Origin: Patescibacteria group bacterium
GTDB taxonomy: Bacteria; Patescibacteria; Microgenomatia; Daviesbacterales; UBA10151
Assembly: GCA_023380995.1 (NCBI GenBank)
Contig: JAMCTD010000133.1
Span: 1 to 14,166, forward strand
Length of the DNA: 14,166 nucleotides
Reading direction: 5' to 3'
Shown here: positions 5,713-12,269 of the stretch, in pieces
How positions within the stretch are numbered: the first letter of the stretch is position 1
Layout of the letters: every line of letters starts with the position of its first letter
Program-made: the position numbers and the translations under genes
The notes under the pieces: generated by a model
Database searches by the model: none
The model's input: only the letters and a program-made list of their open reading frames with translations
Told to the model about the DNA's origin: nothing

Positions 5713-7032
5713 TTAATCGTAATATTCTAACCCGAGGTGGGTAATTAATTCTTCTCCTTTTAGATAACGTAACCTATTTTTTAGTTTCATCTGCTGAATC
5801 GCTAAATCATGTTCAGCATATAATCCCGGAGCTGTCATCGGTTCTTTGAAATAAAACGACAGCCATTCCTGAACACCGCTCATCCCTGATCTTTGCGCCA
5901 AATCCATAAATCTAACTAAATCCAAAGCAACAGGTGCTGCTAAAATGGAATCCTTACACTGAAAGTTAACTCTAATCCCCATTTTATAACCAAGCCAACC
6001 AAAGATATCTATCCTATCCCAAGCTTCCTTATCATCTTTTGCAGGACCATAATAATTGATGGAAACCCTATGTTCTAAATCCCCATAAAGTCCGGGATGA
6101 AGATCCGGCTGCAAAATAGTACCAAGCACTGATCCTTTTGTGACTCTTTTGCTTTCAAACGATCCAGGATCCTGTAAAACTTCACCATCTCTATTACCCA
6201 AGACATTAAAAGAATACCAACCATCAAGACCCAGCATTCTTGCTTTAAACATAGGCGCTAAGGCCGTCTTCAGAAGTGTTTGTCCTGTTTTAAAATCTTT
6301 CCCAGCAACCGGCAATCCTTGCACCTTAGCCAACAGCCTCATGGCCGGAATATCAACCGCAAAGCCAGGTGTACCATTAATAAAAGGCACACCGGATTTT
6401 AAAGCTGCATATGCATAAATCATTGAAGGCGAAATATTTGGGCTATTGTCACCCAATGCCTTCTTGAAACGAGTTAAATCTTGATGCTCTTCTCCGGGTT
6501 TCATATATGCTTCTGTTGAAGCTGCATAAATCATTACCATCCTGTCACAATTTTCTCTCTCTTTGAACCTCGCAATATCATCCCTTACTTGTTTAGCTAA
6601 TTCTAAATGATTTCTGCCTTGTTTAACCTGTTCGCCTCTTAAGCGCTTAACATAATTTTGGTCAAATACTGCAGACATAGGCCTAATTTCATCCAGAGCT
6701 GGTTTAAGTTTGTCTATAAGTGCTCTATCTAAAACTTCTGCAGTAATAGCTGCCTCATATGCATTTTCAGAACAAATATCCCAAGCTCCAAAACGTAAAT
6801 CCTTTAAATCTGCTAGTGGAACAAAATCCTTTATAAGGGGGTTTCTATCTTCTGTTCTTTTACCGAGTCTTATTCTTCCCATCTCGGTAACTGATCCTAT
6901 TGGTTCAGCCAAGCCTTGTTTTACCGCTTCAACGCCGGCTATAAGAGTTGTGGAAACTGCACCCAATCCGACTATGAGTACACCTAAATTTCCTCGGGCG
7001 GGTTCAATTTTTGAACCGTGTTCTGCTGCCAT
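5713..7032 (-). CDS. ino1: Inositol-3-phosphate synthase (myo-inositol-1-phosphate synthase)
   Basis: The enzyme converts glucose-6-phosphate to inositol-3-phosphate with bound NAD, the first step to inositol phospholipids and related compounds. The 439-residue protein starts with a Rossmann segment, LIVGLGAVSTTLIAGVEA (19-36, GLGAVSTT loop at 22-29). Further family landmarks are FINGTPG (217-223), AGKDFKTGQTLLKT (243-256, containing conserved lysines of the active site), GNRDG (279-283), SINYYGP (324-330) and DSILAAPVALDLVR (361-374). The length fits prokaryotic forms. The ATG at 7032 is supported by a strong promoter whose -10 box ends 9 bases upstream. The gene sits between efp and galU on one strand. 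Glucose-6-phosphate and glucose-1-phosphate use side by side suggests envelope glycolipid synthesis, but the downstream inositol transferase is not in this window. Confidence 0.95.
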   Translation of the reverse strand: MAAEHGSKIEPARGNLGVLIVGLGAVSTTLIAGVEAVKQGLAEPIGSVTEMGRIRLGKRTEDRNPLIKDFVPLADLKDLRFGAWDICSENAYEAAITAEVLDRALIDKLKPALDEIRPMSAVFDQNYVKRLRGEQVKQGRNHLELAKQVRDDIARFKERENCDRMVMIYAASTEAYMKPGEEHQDLTRFKKALGDNSPNISPSMIYAYAALKSGVPFINGTPGFAVDIPAMRLLAKVQGLPVAGKDFKTGQTLLKTALAPMFKARMLGLDGWYSFNVLGNRDGEVLQDPGSFESKRVTKGSVLGTILQPDLHPGLYGDLEHRVSINYYGPAKDDKEAWDRIDIFGWLGYKMGIRVNFQCKDSILAAPVALDLVRFMDLAQRSGMSGVQEWLSFYFKEPMTAPGLYAEHDLAIQQMKLKNRLRYLKGEELITHLGLEYYD

Positions 7033-7041
7033 TACTCCAGG

Positions 7042-7070
7042 ATAATATTTTATTTATGAGGATTTTGCAA
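7042..7070 (-). promoter_or_regulatory. Promoter of the inositol phosphate synthase gene, leaderless
   Basis: On the minus strand TTGCAA (7070-7065), a 17-base spacer and TATTAT (7047-7042) match sigma70 boxes. The ATG at 7032 is 9 bases further. The sequence between contains GGAG only 2 bases from the ATG, too close for a normal ribosome binding site. Confidence 0.6.
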
Positions 7071-7073
7071 GTA

Positions 7074-7637
7074 TTATTTTACTCTCTCTATATATTCCCC
7101 GGATCTTGTATCAACCTTTATTTTCTCTCCCACTTTCATAAACATGGGAACTTTTACCACCAGTCCATTATCCATTAGTGCTTCTTTGAAAACATTGGAA
7201 ACCGTGTTGCCTTTTTCCCCAGGCCCCGTTTCAGTAATCTCATAGGTTAAGCTTAAGGGTAACTCCAACCCCAATGCCTCACTGCCCAAAACAATAAGGA
7301 TTATATCCAAACCATCTTTTAAATATTTTGCCTGATCACCTATTATTTGAGAAGGAACAGTAAATTGCTCAAAGCTTACAGGATCCATAAAGTTAAAATT
7401 TTCTCCATCCCGGTAGAGAAATTGAGCTTTTACCTTTTGCACATCTGCCTCATCAACCCTGGCTCCTGTAATAAAGGATTTTTCTGTGACTGACCCAGAC
7501 CTTAAATTTTTAACCTTCACCTTAATAGTCCCTGAACCCCTGCCCATTTTAACGTGTTCATAGGTTAAAACCTGCAAAATATTATTGCCTTCCTTAAAAA
7601 AAGTGCCATTTCTTAACTCTGTTACATTTAAAGCCAT
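7074..7637 (-). CDS. efp: Translation elongation factor P
   Basis: EF-P binds between the P and E sites of the ribosome and relieves stalling at proline stretches. The 187-residue product has the three-beta-domain length of EF-P. The N-terminal KOW-like domain (about 1-65) opens MALNVTELRNGTFFKEGN. The central OB domain has QFLYRDGENFNFMDPVSFEQF, a hallmark stretch, and the C-terminal OB domain has VSNVFKEALMDNGLVVKVPMFMKVGEKIKVDTRSGEY. The loop that carries the modified residue reads HVKMGRGSG: the tip is Arg (R33) instead of the lysine of E. coli (K34), and Met replaces the usual proline. It has its own extended -10 element 7 bases upstream of the ATG. Its stop is 41 bases before the start codon of the inositol phosphate synthase gene. 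The assignment is firm; the modification state is unknown. Confidence 0.96.
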   Translation of the reverse strand: MALNVTELRNGTFFKEGNNILQVLTYEHVKMGRGSGTIKVKVKNLRSGSVTEKSFITGARVDEADVQKVKAQFLYRDGENFNFMDPVSFEQFTVPSQIIGDQAKYLKDGLDIILIVLGSEALGLELPLSLTYEITETGPGEKGNTVSNVFKEALMDNGLVVKVPMFMKVGEKIKVDTRSGEYIERVK

Positions 7638-7644
7638 GTAAGCG

Positions 7645-7653
7645 ATTTTACCA
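7645..7653 (-). promoter_or_regulatory. Extended -10 promoter of efp, leaderless
   Basis: The minus strand reads TGGTAAAAT (7653-7645), an extended -10 (TGn plus TAAAAT). It ends 7 bases before the ATG at 7637. A poor TTGGAA lies 19 bases upstream (7675-7670), so the element probably relies on the TG extension. Confidence 0.5.
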
Positions 7654-7678
7654 CATTTCAGGCAATTATTTCCAAATA

Positions 7679-7705
7679 TTTACCTGTTTATTAAAAGACT
7701 ATAAT
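7679..7705 (+). promoter_or_regulatory. Candidate promoter of the 7730 gene
   Basis: A perfect TATAAT lies at 7700-7705, with TTTACC at 7679-7684 after a short 15-base spacer. A start near 7712 would leave an 18-base AT-rich leader with no Shine-Dalgarno motif. An alternative TAGTAT at 7716-7721 would make the mRNA leaderless but has no matching -35. Confidence 0.45.
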
Positions 7706-7729
7706 GTATAGAGCTTAGTATTTAATATT

Positions 7730-8695
7730 ATGGCTTTAGAATCAGATTTCTCCAACACTGAAGTTGGATCAAGAGTTTTATCAGTATTAGAAGAAGTTAG
7801 GGTGGCAGCAACAGAGACAAAATGGCCCCAGAAAGTCAATGTTATCAATGAACACATCCCAGAGCTTTCAGAAAGTGCCCGCAGGTTAAAACAAACATTG
7901 GCAAATTCACCTGCCAGCCGTGGGGCAGATTTTGGGCGTAGGCAGGCATTAAAGAAGATCTCTCCAAATGTTTCAGATGAATTTGCTCTCCATATTATAT
8001 ATTTAGTGCCTGGCGGGAGTCCTCAATCTGTCCTACAAAATCTAAAATTCATTCAACAACGCGTACAACTATCACATGATGCCCATTATTGGAACGAACT
8101 AAAAACAAGGGCTTTGGTTATTGCCACAGAGTACGGTTTCACCCAAACCAGAGAAGGTGCAACCATGCCTTCAATTGGTACTTTTAGTTTTTCCGCTATA
8201 CCTTCAGCCGGAACTTCTTCCCGCACTCACGATTGGGATTTGGCCAATCAATTAGCCCGAAAAGCATTCGAAGACAATAACAAATCAAGCCTGCAATTTA
8301 AAATAACAGCTGCTTCAGCTATAACCTGGGAAACAGTTTCCCATACTCCTGGATTTCCTTACAGCGAGAATCCTTTTAGGTTGCTTCTTGATTTTTACCG
8401 GGCAGGCATGCAGGATGTAGCTTTTCATGATTTTAGAATTTGGCGGTTACGTAACTTTCCGCTTCCGCCTGTTTATGATATAAGAACAGCTTTAGTAGGC
8501 CACTTTCAAATAGATGAGCATAAGAAAGGCTGCTGGGCAGAATGGGAAAAAGAGGTCAGGACTTTTCATAGAGATTATGAACATTGCGGCTTAGACACAT
8601 CTCATGCACTTTTACTCAGAGACAGAATAAATCCAATTAATATTATTAGGAATTATGCTAATAATTTGCCTGTTGACCTTGTCTTAAGAATCTAA
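7730..8695 (+). CDS. Hypothetical cytoplasmic protein, 321 residues
   Basis: I do not recognise this family. There is no signal peptide or membrane segment, so a soluble cytoplasmic protein is expected. The N-terminal part (about 1-135) looks mainly helical and charged. A middle Ser/Thr/Gly-rich loop (about 140-167, MPSIGTFSFSAIPSAGTSS) separates it from a C-terminal part rich in aromatic and His residues (about 215-290: NPFRLLLDFYRAG, FHDFRIWRLRNFPLPPVYD, GHFQIDEHKKGCWAEWEKEV). Only two cysteines occur (C268, C286). No catalytic motif can be named. It is a single gene with its own promoter candidate, divergent from efp. Its last 12 bases overlap the end of the aminopeptidase gene on the opposite strand. 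The codon usage looks like its neighbours, so recent transfer is not suggested. Confidence 0.75.
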   Translation: MALESDFSNTEVGSRVLSVLEEVRVAATETKWPQKVNVINEHIPELSESARRLKQTLANSPASRGADFGRRQALKKISPNVSDEFALHIIYLVPGGSPQSVLQNLKFIQQRVQLSHDAHYWNELKTRALVIATEYGFTQTREGATMPSIGTFSFSAIPSAGTSSRTHDWDLANQLARKAFEDNNKSSLQFKITAASAITWETVSHTPGFPYSENPFRLLLDFYRAGMQDVAFHDFRIWRLRNFPLPPVYDIRTALVGHFQIDEHKKGCWAEWEKEVRTFHRDYEHCGLDTSHALLLRDRINPINIIRNYANNLPVDLVLRI

Positions 8696-11212
8696 AATCA
8701 GACCTAAAAATTTCCTGATTCCTTTTTTATCCCTTTTTAACCAATCTGCATTGGAATAAATTTGTTCCAAAGCTTGGGCAATAGTTCTTTTTGCCTCCGG
8801 CACTGGATTTTTAGCCACAAATTTTTCTATATCTTTGGCATCTGAAACTTTGGTAAACTCTCCTGCAGGCCCAAACACCCTGGTGAAATAATGGCCTCCT
8901 GCATATCTTTCCTTAAGCAGCTGCCAATTCTTCTTAACAAATTCCCAGGCTAAATATCTACCCTTAGGATTATTCCAAACAGAAGCAATAATTTGTAAAG
9001 AGTTTTGAAACCTCACATGTTTGGAAATAGAAAAATTCAGGGTTTCTAGGAGCAAGGTTTTACTTTGAAACCTACCTAAAGACCTACCAATCCTGTCTTT
9101 TTCCTGCTGGTTATCCTCTTCCTTGTACATTTTAAGTAAAGCATTAAATTCCTTATTTCCTCCATTTTCAGCCACCAGGTTATAAACCACACCTTTTAAA
9201 TCAGGCTCTACTTTCTTTCCAAATAAACTTTGGGCAACTTTTATGGTTTCCCTGTCTCCAAATCTTCCCAGCATGTTTAAAACCATCCCCCTAAGCAAAG
9301 AATCTGTGTGTTTTTCACCTATTTTAGCTGTCCAACCCATTTTCTCACCTATATTTTTATAAATGCCCTTTCCATATTTTTGAAAGCTTGGATAAAAGGT
9401 TTCAAAAGCCAAAAGTGAATCTAGTTGTAACATTTTTTCTGTTAACTGGCTCCAAACTGTGTAATCTTCCTCTTCTTTATAATTTTGGGCCAGTTCCAAA
9501 GCTAAAGTGGTCGGGGAATTGCCAGATTGAGCCAGATCAAAACTATCCCTAACCAGTCCCAGTCTGTCTGGAGCAGATAATTTGCCAGTCTTTATGGATT
9601 CTTCCAGCTTGTGCAAATAATCCCTTGGGTAATCAACCCTTACCAAAGACACCTCACCCTCATTTAATTTTGCTCCATGATTTGGGATAGACATGGTTTT
9701 TTTATCCATTAAGAATTGATCCTTGTTAACTCTAATAGGAATGCTCCAAACTGTGTTATCATGGGTTTGCTTTTTGGAAACTGCGCTTGAAAAAAACCTA
9801 CTCTGCCTTAGCTCTAACTTTGAACTTTGCACTTTGAACTTTACACTAACTAATGGGTGGCCTGGTTTTGATGTCCAATTTTTCATAATTTTCCCCACTG
9901 GTTTACCGCTTTTTTCCTCTAAAGCTCTCCATAAATCCTCAGTTTCAGCATTTCCAAAGCTATGTTTCTTAAGGTAATGCTGCAGCCCTTTTTGAAAATC
10001 CTTTTCCCCCAAGTACTTCCAAAGCATGCGTAAAACTGATGCCCCTTTGGCATAAGAAACTTTATCAAAGATTTCTGAAATTTCTGAAGGATGGCCCACT
10101 TCCACCTCAATTGGGTGGGTATTTTTTAAAGAATCTAATGAAAAAGCATCACTTAACTCAGTTGCCACAAATTGGGTCCAAATATCCCAGGAAGGGAAAA
10201 TGTGATCTATGGCCAGATATTCAATAAAGGAAGCAAAACCCTCGTTTAACCAAAGGTGTGTCCACCATTCCATTGTTACCAAATTCCCAAACCACTGGTG
10301 TGCCAACTCGTGGGCAATTACTAAAGCCACCCATTGTTTATTGGCAGTGGAAGAGCTCTCCTCGTCTATCAAAAGCGTGGATTCACGGTAAGTGACAGCC
10401 CCCCAATTTTCCATGGCTCCTGCTGCAAAATCCGGTATGGCTATCATGTCCAAAACAGGCAAAGGGTATGGAATGCCAAAATATTGTTCATAGAAATCCA
10501 AAGATTTTATTGCCACATCCAAGGCAAATTTGGCTTGTTCTTTTTTTCCTGGTGTGGTAAAAACCCTAACCTTTACCTTCCCTTCAGTTTCTTTTTCTAT
10601 ATATTCAAACTCCCCCACAATAAATGCCAAAAGGTAGGTGGACATTTTGGGGGTTGGGGCAAATTCCACTATCTTGTAACCACTTTCATGCTCCAAAATA
10701 TTTGATTCTATGGTATTTGAGATAGCAGTAGTGTGGCTCGGAACCATTAAGGTTACCTCAAAAATAGCCTTTTGGGAAGGCTCATCAAAACCGGGGAAAG
10801 CCCTTCTGGCATCTGTGGATTCAAATTGAGATGTAGCCAAGTGTTTTGCCTTTCCATCAACTTCATATTTACTCCGATAAAAACCGCGCATCTTATCATT
10901 TAAAATTCCCCTGAAAATAAGTTTTAATTCTCCTTTGCCTTTTTGGATAGTTTTGGGAAAAGTAAAAGTGGCTGTTTCTGATTTTTTATCATACGAAATC
11001 CTCCCTGCCCAATTTTCTTTGTTATCATGGATCCATTCTGCTGATTCTATTTCCAATTCCACGCTATGCAGGGTAATTTGTTTGGTGGGTTTTTCTAAAG
11101 TTAAATAAATTGTTTCTTCTCCATAAAAAGTGAGCTCATTTAAATCAGGCCTAAGCATGATTTTATAGCGGCTGGGTTTCACATAACTTGGAAGCCTGAC
11201 ATTTCTCTTCAT
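8684..11212 (-). CDS. M1-family zinc aminopeptidase (aminopeptidase N-like)
   Basis: The enzyme removes N-terminal amino acids from peptides. The 842-residue chain has the M1 order: an N-terminal beta domain (about 1-200) and the exopeptidase motif GAMENWG (265-271). The zinc motif HELAH (301-305) has its third ligand E324 in WLNEGF, giving HExxHx18E, and the transition-state tyrosine is Y387 (VSYAKG). A beta domain and a helical ERAP1-like C-terminal domain (about 530-842) follow. Layout and length resemble puromycin-sensitive/ERAP-type M1 enzymes. There is no signal peptide, so it is cytoplasmic. Residues 457-466 (VKFKVQSSKL) are encoded by a period-7 repeat lying in frame in a predicted surface hairpin. 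The start at 11212 is supported by a promoter ending 7 bases upstream. It is divergent from tRNA-Leu and its 3' end overlaps the hypothetical gene by 12 bases. A role in peptide recycling is the usual one. Confidence 0.96.
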   Translation of the reverse strand: MKRNVRLPSYVKPSRYKIMLRPDLNELTFYGEETIYLTLEKPTKQITLHSVELEIESAEWIHDNKENWAGRISYDKKSETATFTFPKTIQKGKGELKLIFRGILNDKMRGFYRSKYEVDGKAKHLATSQFESTDARRAFPGFDEPSQKAIFEVTLMVPSHTTAISNTIESNILEHESGYKIVEFAPTPKMSTYLLAFIVGEFEYIEKETEGKVKVRVFTTPGKKEQAKFALDVAIKSLDFYEQYFGIPYPLPVLDMIAIPDFAAGAMENWGAVTYRESTLLIDEESSSTANKQWVALVIAHELAHQWFGNLVTMEWWTHLWLNEGFASFIEYLAIDHIFPSWDIWTQFVATELSDAFSLDSLKNTHPIEVEVGHPSEISEIFDKVSYAKGASVLRMLWKYLGEKDFQKGLQHYLKKHSFGNAETEDLWRALEEKSGKPVGKIMKNWTSKPGHPLVSVKFKVQSSKLELRQSRFFSSAVSKKQTHDNTVWSIPIRVNKDQFLMDKKTMSIPNHGAKLNEGEVSLVRVDYPRDYLHKLEESIKTGKLSAPDRLGLVRDSFDLAQSGNSPTTLALELAQNYKEEEDYTVWSQLTEKMLQLDSLLAFETFYPSFQKYGKGIYKNIGEKMGWTAKIGEKHTDSLLRGMVLNMLGRFGDRETIKVAQSLFGKKVEPDLKGVVYNLVAENGGNKEFNALLKMYKEEDNQQEKDRIGRSLGRFQSKTLLLETLNFSISKHVRFQNSLQIIASVWNNPKGRYLAWEFVKKNWQLLKERYAGGHYFTRVFGPAGEFTKVSDAKDIEKFVAKNPVPEAKRTIAQALEQIYSNADWLKRDKKGIRKFLGLILDS
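9816..9843. repeat. In-frame period-7 tandem repeat inside the M1 aminopeptidase gene
   Basis: Four abutting heptamers on the plus strand read AACTTTG, AACTTTG, CACTTTG, AACTTTA. On the coding strand this is repeated AAAGTTC/AAAGTGC. The array keeps the reading frame and encodes residues 457-466 of the aminopeptidase. The surrounding gene shows no such periodicity. Confidence 0.8.
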
Positions 11213-11219
11213 ACGCGTC

Positions 11220-11249
11220 AGTTTAGCCCAAATACTTCTATTTTGTCCA
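11220..11249 (-). promoter_or_regulatory. Leaderless promoter of the aminopeptidase gene
   Basis: On the minus strand TGGACA (11249-11244, 5 of 6) and TAAACT (11225-11220) are 18 bases apart. The ATG at 11212 lies 7 bases after the -10 box. The -35 lies 4 bases from the -35 of the divergent tRNA promoter. Confidence 0.5.
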
Positions 11250-11253
11250 GTCT

Positions 11254-11282
11254 TTGAGAGAGACTACCAAAGCTGATATAAT
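11254..11282 (+). promoter_or_regulatory. Strong promoter of tRNA-Leu
   Basis: TTGAGA (11254-11259), a 17-base spacer and a perfect TATAAT (11277-11282) preceded by TGA (extended -10) form the best promoter in the window. The predicted start is about 5 bases before the mature tRNA 5' end at 11295. Confidence 0.7.
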
Positions 11283-11294
11283 GAGCCTTAGTTG

Positions 11295-11377
11295 GCCGAG
11301 GTGATGGAATGGCAGACATGATAGACTCAAAATCTATTGATCGCAAGATCATGAGGGTTCGACTCCCTCCCTCGGCA
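11295..11377 (+). tRNA. tRNA-Leu (anticodon CAA)
   Basis: An 83-base class II tRNA folds fully. The acceptor stem GCCGAGG (11295-11301) pairs with CCTCGGC (11370-11376), with discriminator A at 11377. The D stem is ATG/CAT. The anticodon stem ATAGA/TCTAT closes the loop CTCAAAA, giving anticodon CAA, which reads UUG. A long variable arm GATC-GCAA-GATC and the T arm GAGGG-TTCGACT-CCCTC follow. The long variable arm and the 3-base-pair D stem fit tRNA-Leu. CCA is not encoded (CTC follows), so it must be added by a CCA-adding enzyme. Confidence 0.96.
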
Positions 11378-11413
11378 CTCCTATTTTTCCCCGGGGATTA
11401 CTTTAAAAAATAT

Positions 11414-11442
11414 TTTACAATCCAAACTTGATGTAGCATAAT
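11414..11442 (+). promoter_or_regulatory. Leaderless promoter of the ABC importer operon
   Basis: TTTACA (11414-11419, 5 of 6), a 17-base spacer and CATAAT (11437-11442, 5 of 6) end 8 bases before the ATG at 11451. No ribosome binding site precedes the ATG, and the GTG at 11448 would fall at the transcript's first bases. Confidence 0.55.
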
Positions 11443-11450
11443 TTAAAGTG

Positions 11451-12269
11451 ATGGCTACTGTTAAACACTATCACCACCATTATCATTTTTCTTATAACAC
11501 ATCTTTTAAAAAGCATTTTACCGCCACTTTAATTGCCATTTTATTTTTGTTTTTCCTGTTGTTTTTTGCTTTTAGGTTCCTTGCCCCTACTAAACCTTTG
11601 ATAAATCTTGATCAAATATCAGCAGTAGATTTAATAACAGCTGCTTTTGCCACATTTTCCCGCTTAACCTTTGCCTATATTATCGCCGTAACCGTCTCCA
11701 TACCTTTGGCTATCTTAATAACCAGCTCGTCCAGGTTTGAGAAAATATTATTGCCTTTTTTTGATATCTTACAATCAATCCCTGCCCTGGCTTTTTTCCC
11801 TATCATAGTTTTGGTTTTTCTTAAAGCTCATTTTTTTGACGGGGCAGCTATTTTTATTTTGTTTCTATCCATGCTTTGGAATTTAGTCTTTAGCATGATC
11901 GGAGGCCTAAAAACTATCCCTGCTGATATAGAATCTGCTGCAGTGGTTTTTAAAGCCACAGGGTTTAAAAAGCTTATCAATATTACCTTGCCTGCAATTT
12001 TTCCTTATATCATCACAGGCTCTCTACTTGCTTGGGCCCAGGGTTGGAATGTAATTATTGTGGCAGAAGTGTTACATAATTATATTCCGGGCGGGAATCC
12101 AAGTTATGATTTATTCGGACTGGGAAGTTTATTGGTTAATGCCTCATCTTTAGGAAAAAATTCAGTATTTTTGGTAACAATTTTGGCAATGATTATCCTA
12201 ATTACTGCCTTAAACTTCTTTGTCTGGCAAAAACTGCTGCATTTTGTAGAAAGGTATAAATTTGACTGA
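11451..12269 (+). CDS. ABC importer permease, nitrate/sulfonate/taurine (SsuC/TauC) type
   Basis: The 272-residue membrane subunit has about six hydrophobic helices (first at about 23-44). Its cytoplasmic EAA loop, ESAAVVFKATG then LP (161-181), docks onto the ATPase. LQSIPALAFFPIIVLVFL (107-124) and AWAQGWNVIIVAEVLHNYIPGG (194-215) are typical of the NitT/TauT permease family. The N-terminus is unusual: HYHHHYHF (6-13) puts five histidines and two tyrosines on the cytoplasmic side. The ATG at 11451 is preferred over the GTG one codon upstream because of promoter spacing. The ATPase gene starts 8 bases before this stop, so the two are translationally coupled. No substrate-binding protein is in the window. 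Substrate is unknown; related systems carry taurine, sulfonates, nitrate, thiamine precursors or riboflavin. Confidence 0.9.
   Translation: MATVKHYHHHYHFSYNTSFKKHFTATLIAILFLFFLLFFAFRFLAPTKPLINLDQISAVDLITAAFATFSRLTFAYIIAVTVSIPLAILITSSSRFEKILLPFFDILQSIPALAFFPIIVLVFLKAHFFDGAAIFILFLSMLWNLVFSMIGGLKTIPADIESAAVVFKATGFKKLINITLPAIFPYIITGSLLAWAQGWNVIIVAEVLHNYIPGGNPSYDLFGLGSLLVNASSLGKNSVFLVTILAMIILITALNFFVWQKLLHFVERYKFD

Noticed and set aside
11389..11398. CCCCGGGG palindrome after tRNA-Leu as a terminator
   Set aside because: It has no loop and is not followed by a T run; the T run lies before it. It cannot act as a standard hairpin terminator.
11448..11450. GTG start for the ABC permease
   Set aside because: It immediately precedes an ATG and falls at or before the predicted transcription start, so the ATG at 11451 is preferred.
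11466..11489. His-rich start of the permease as a cloning-tag artefact
   Set aside because: Histidine codons are mixed with tyrosines and continue smoothly into a normal permease, with a native promoter upstream, unlike a vector-derived His tag.
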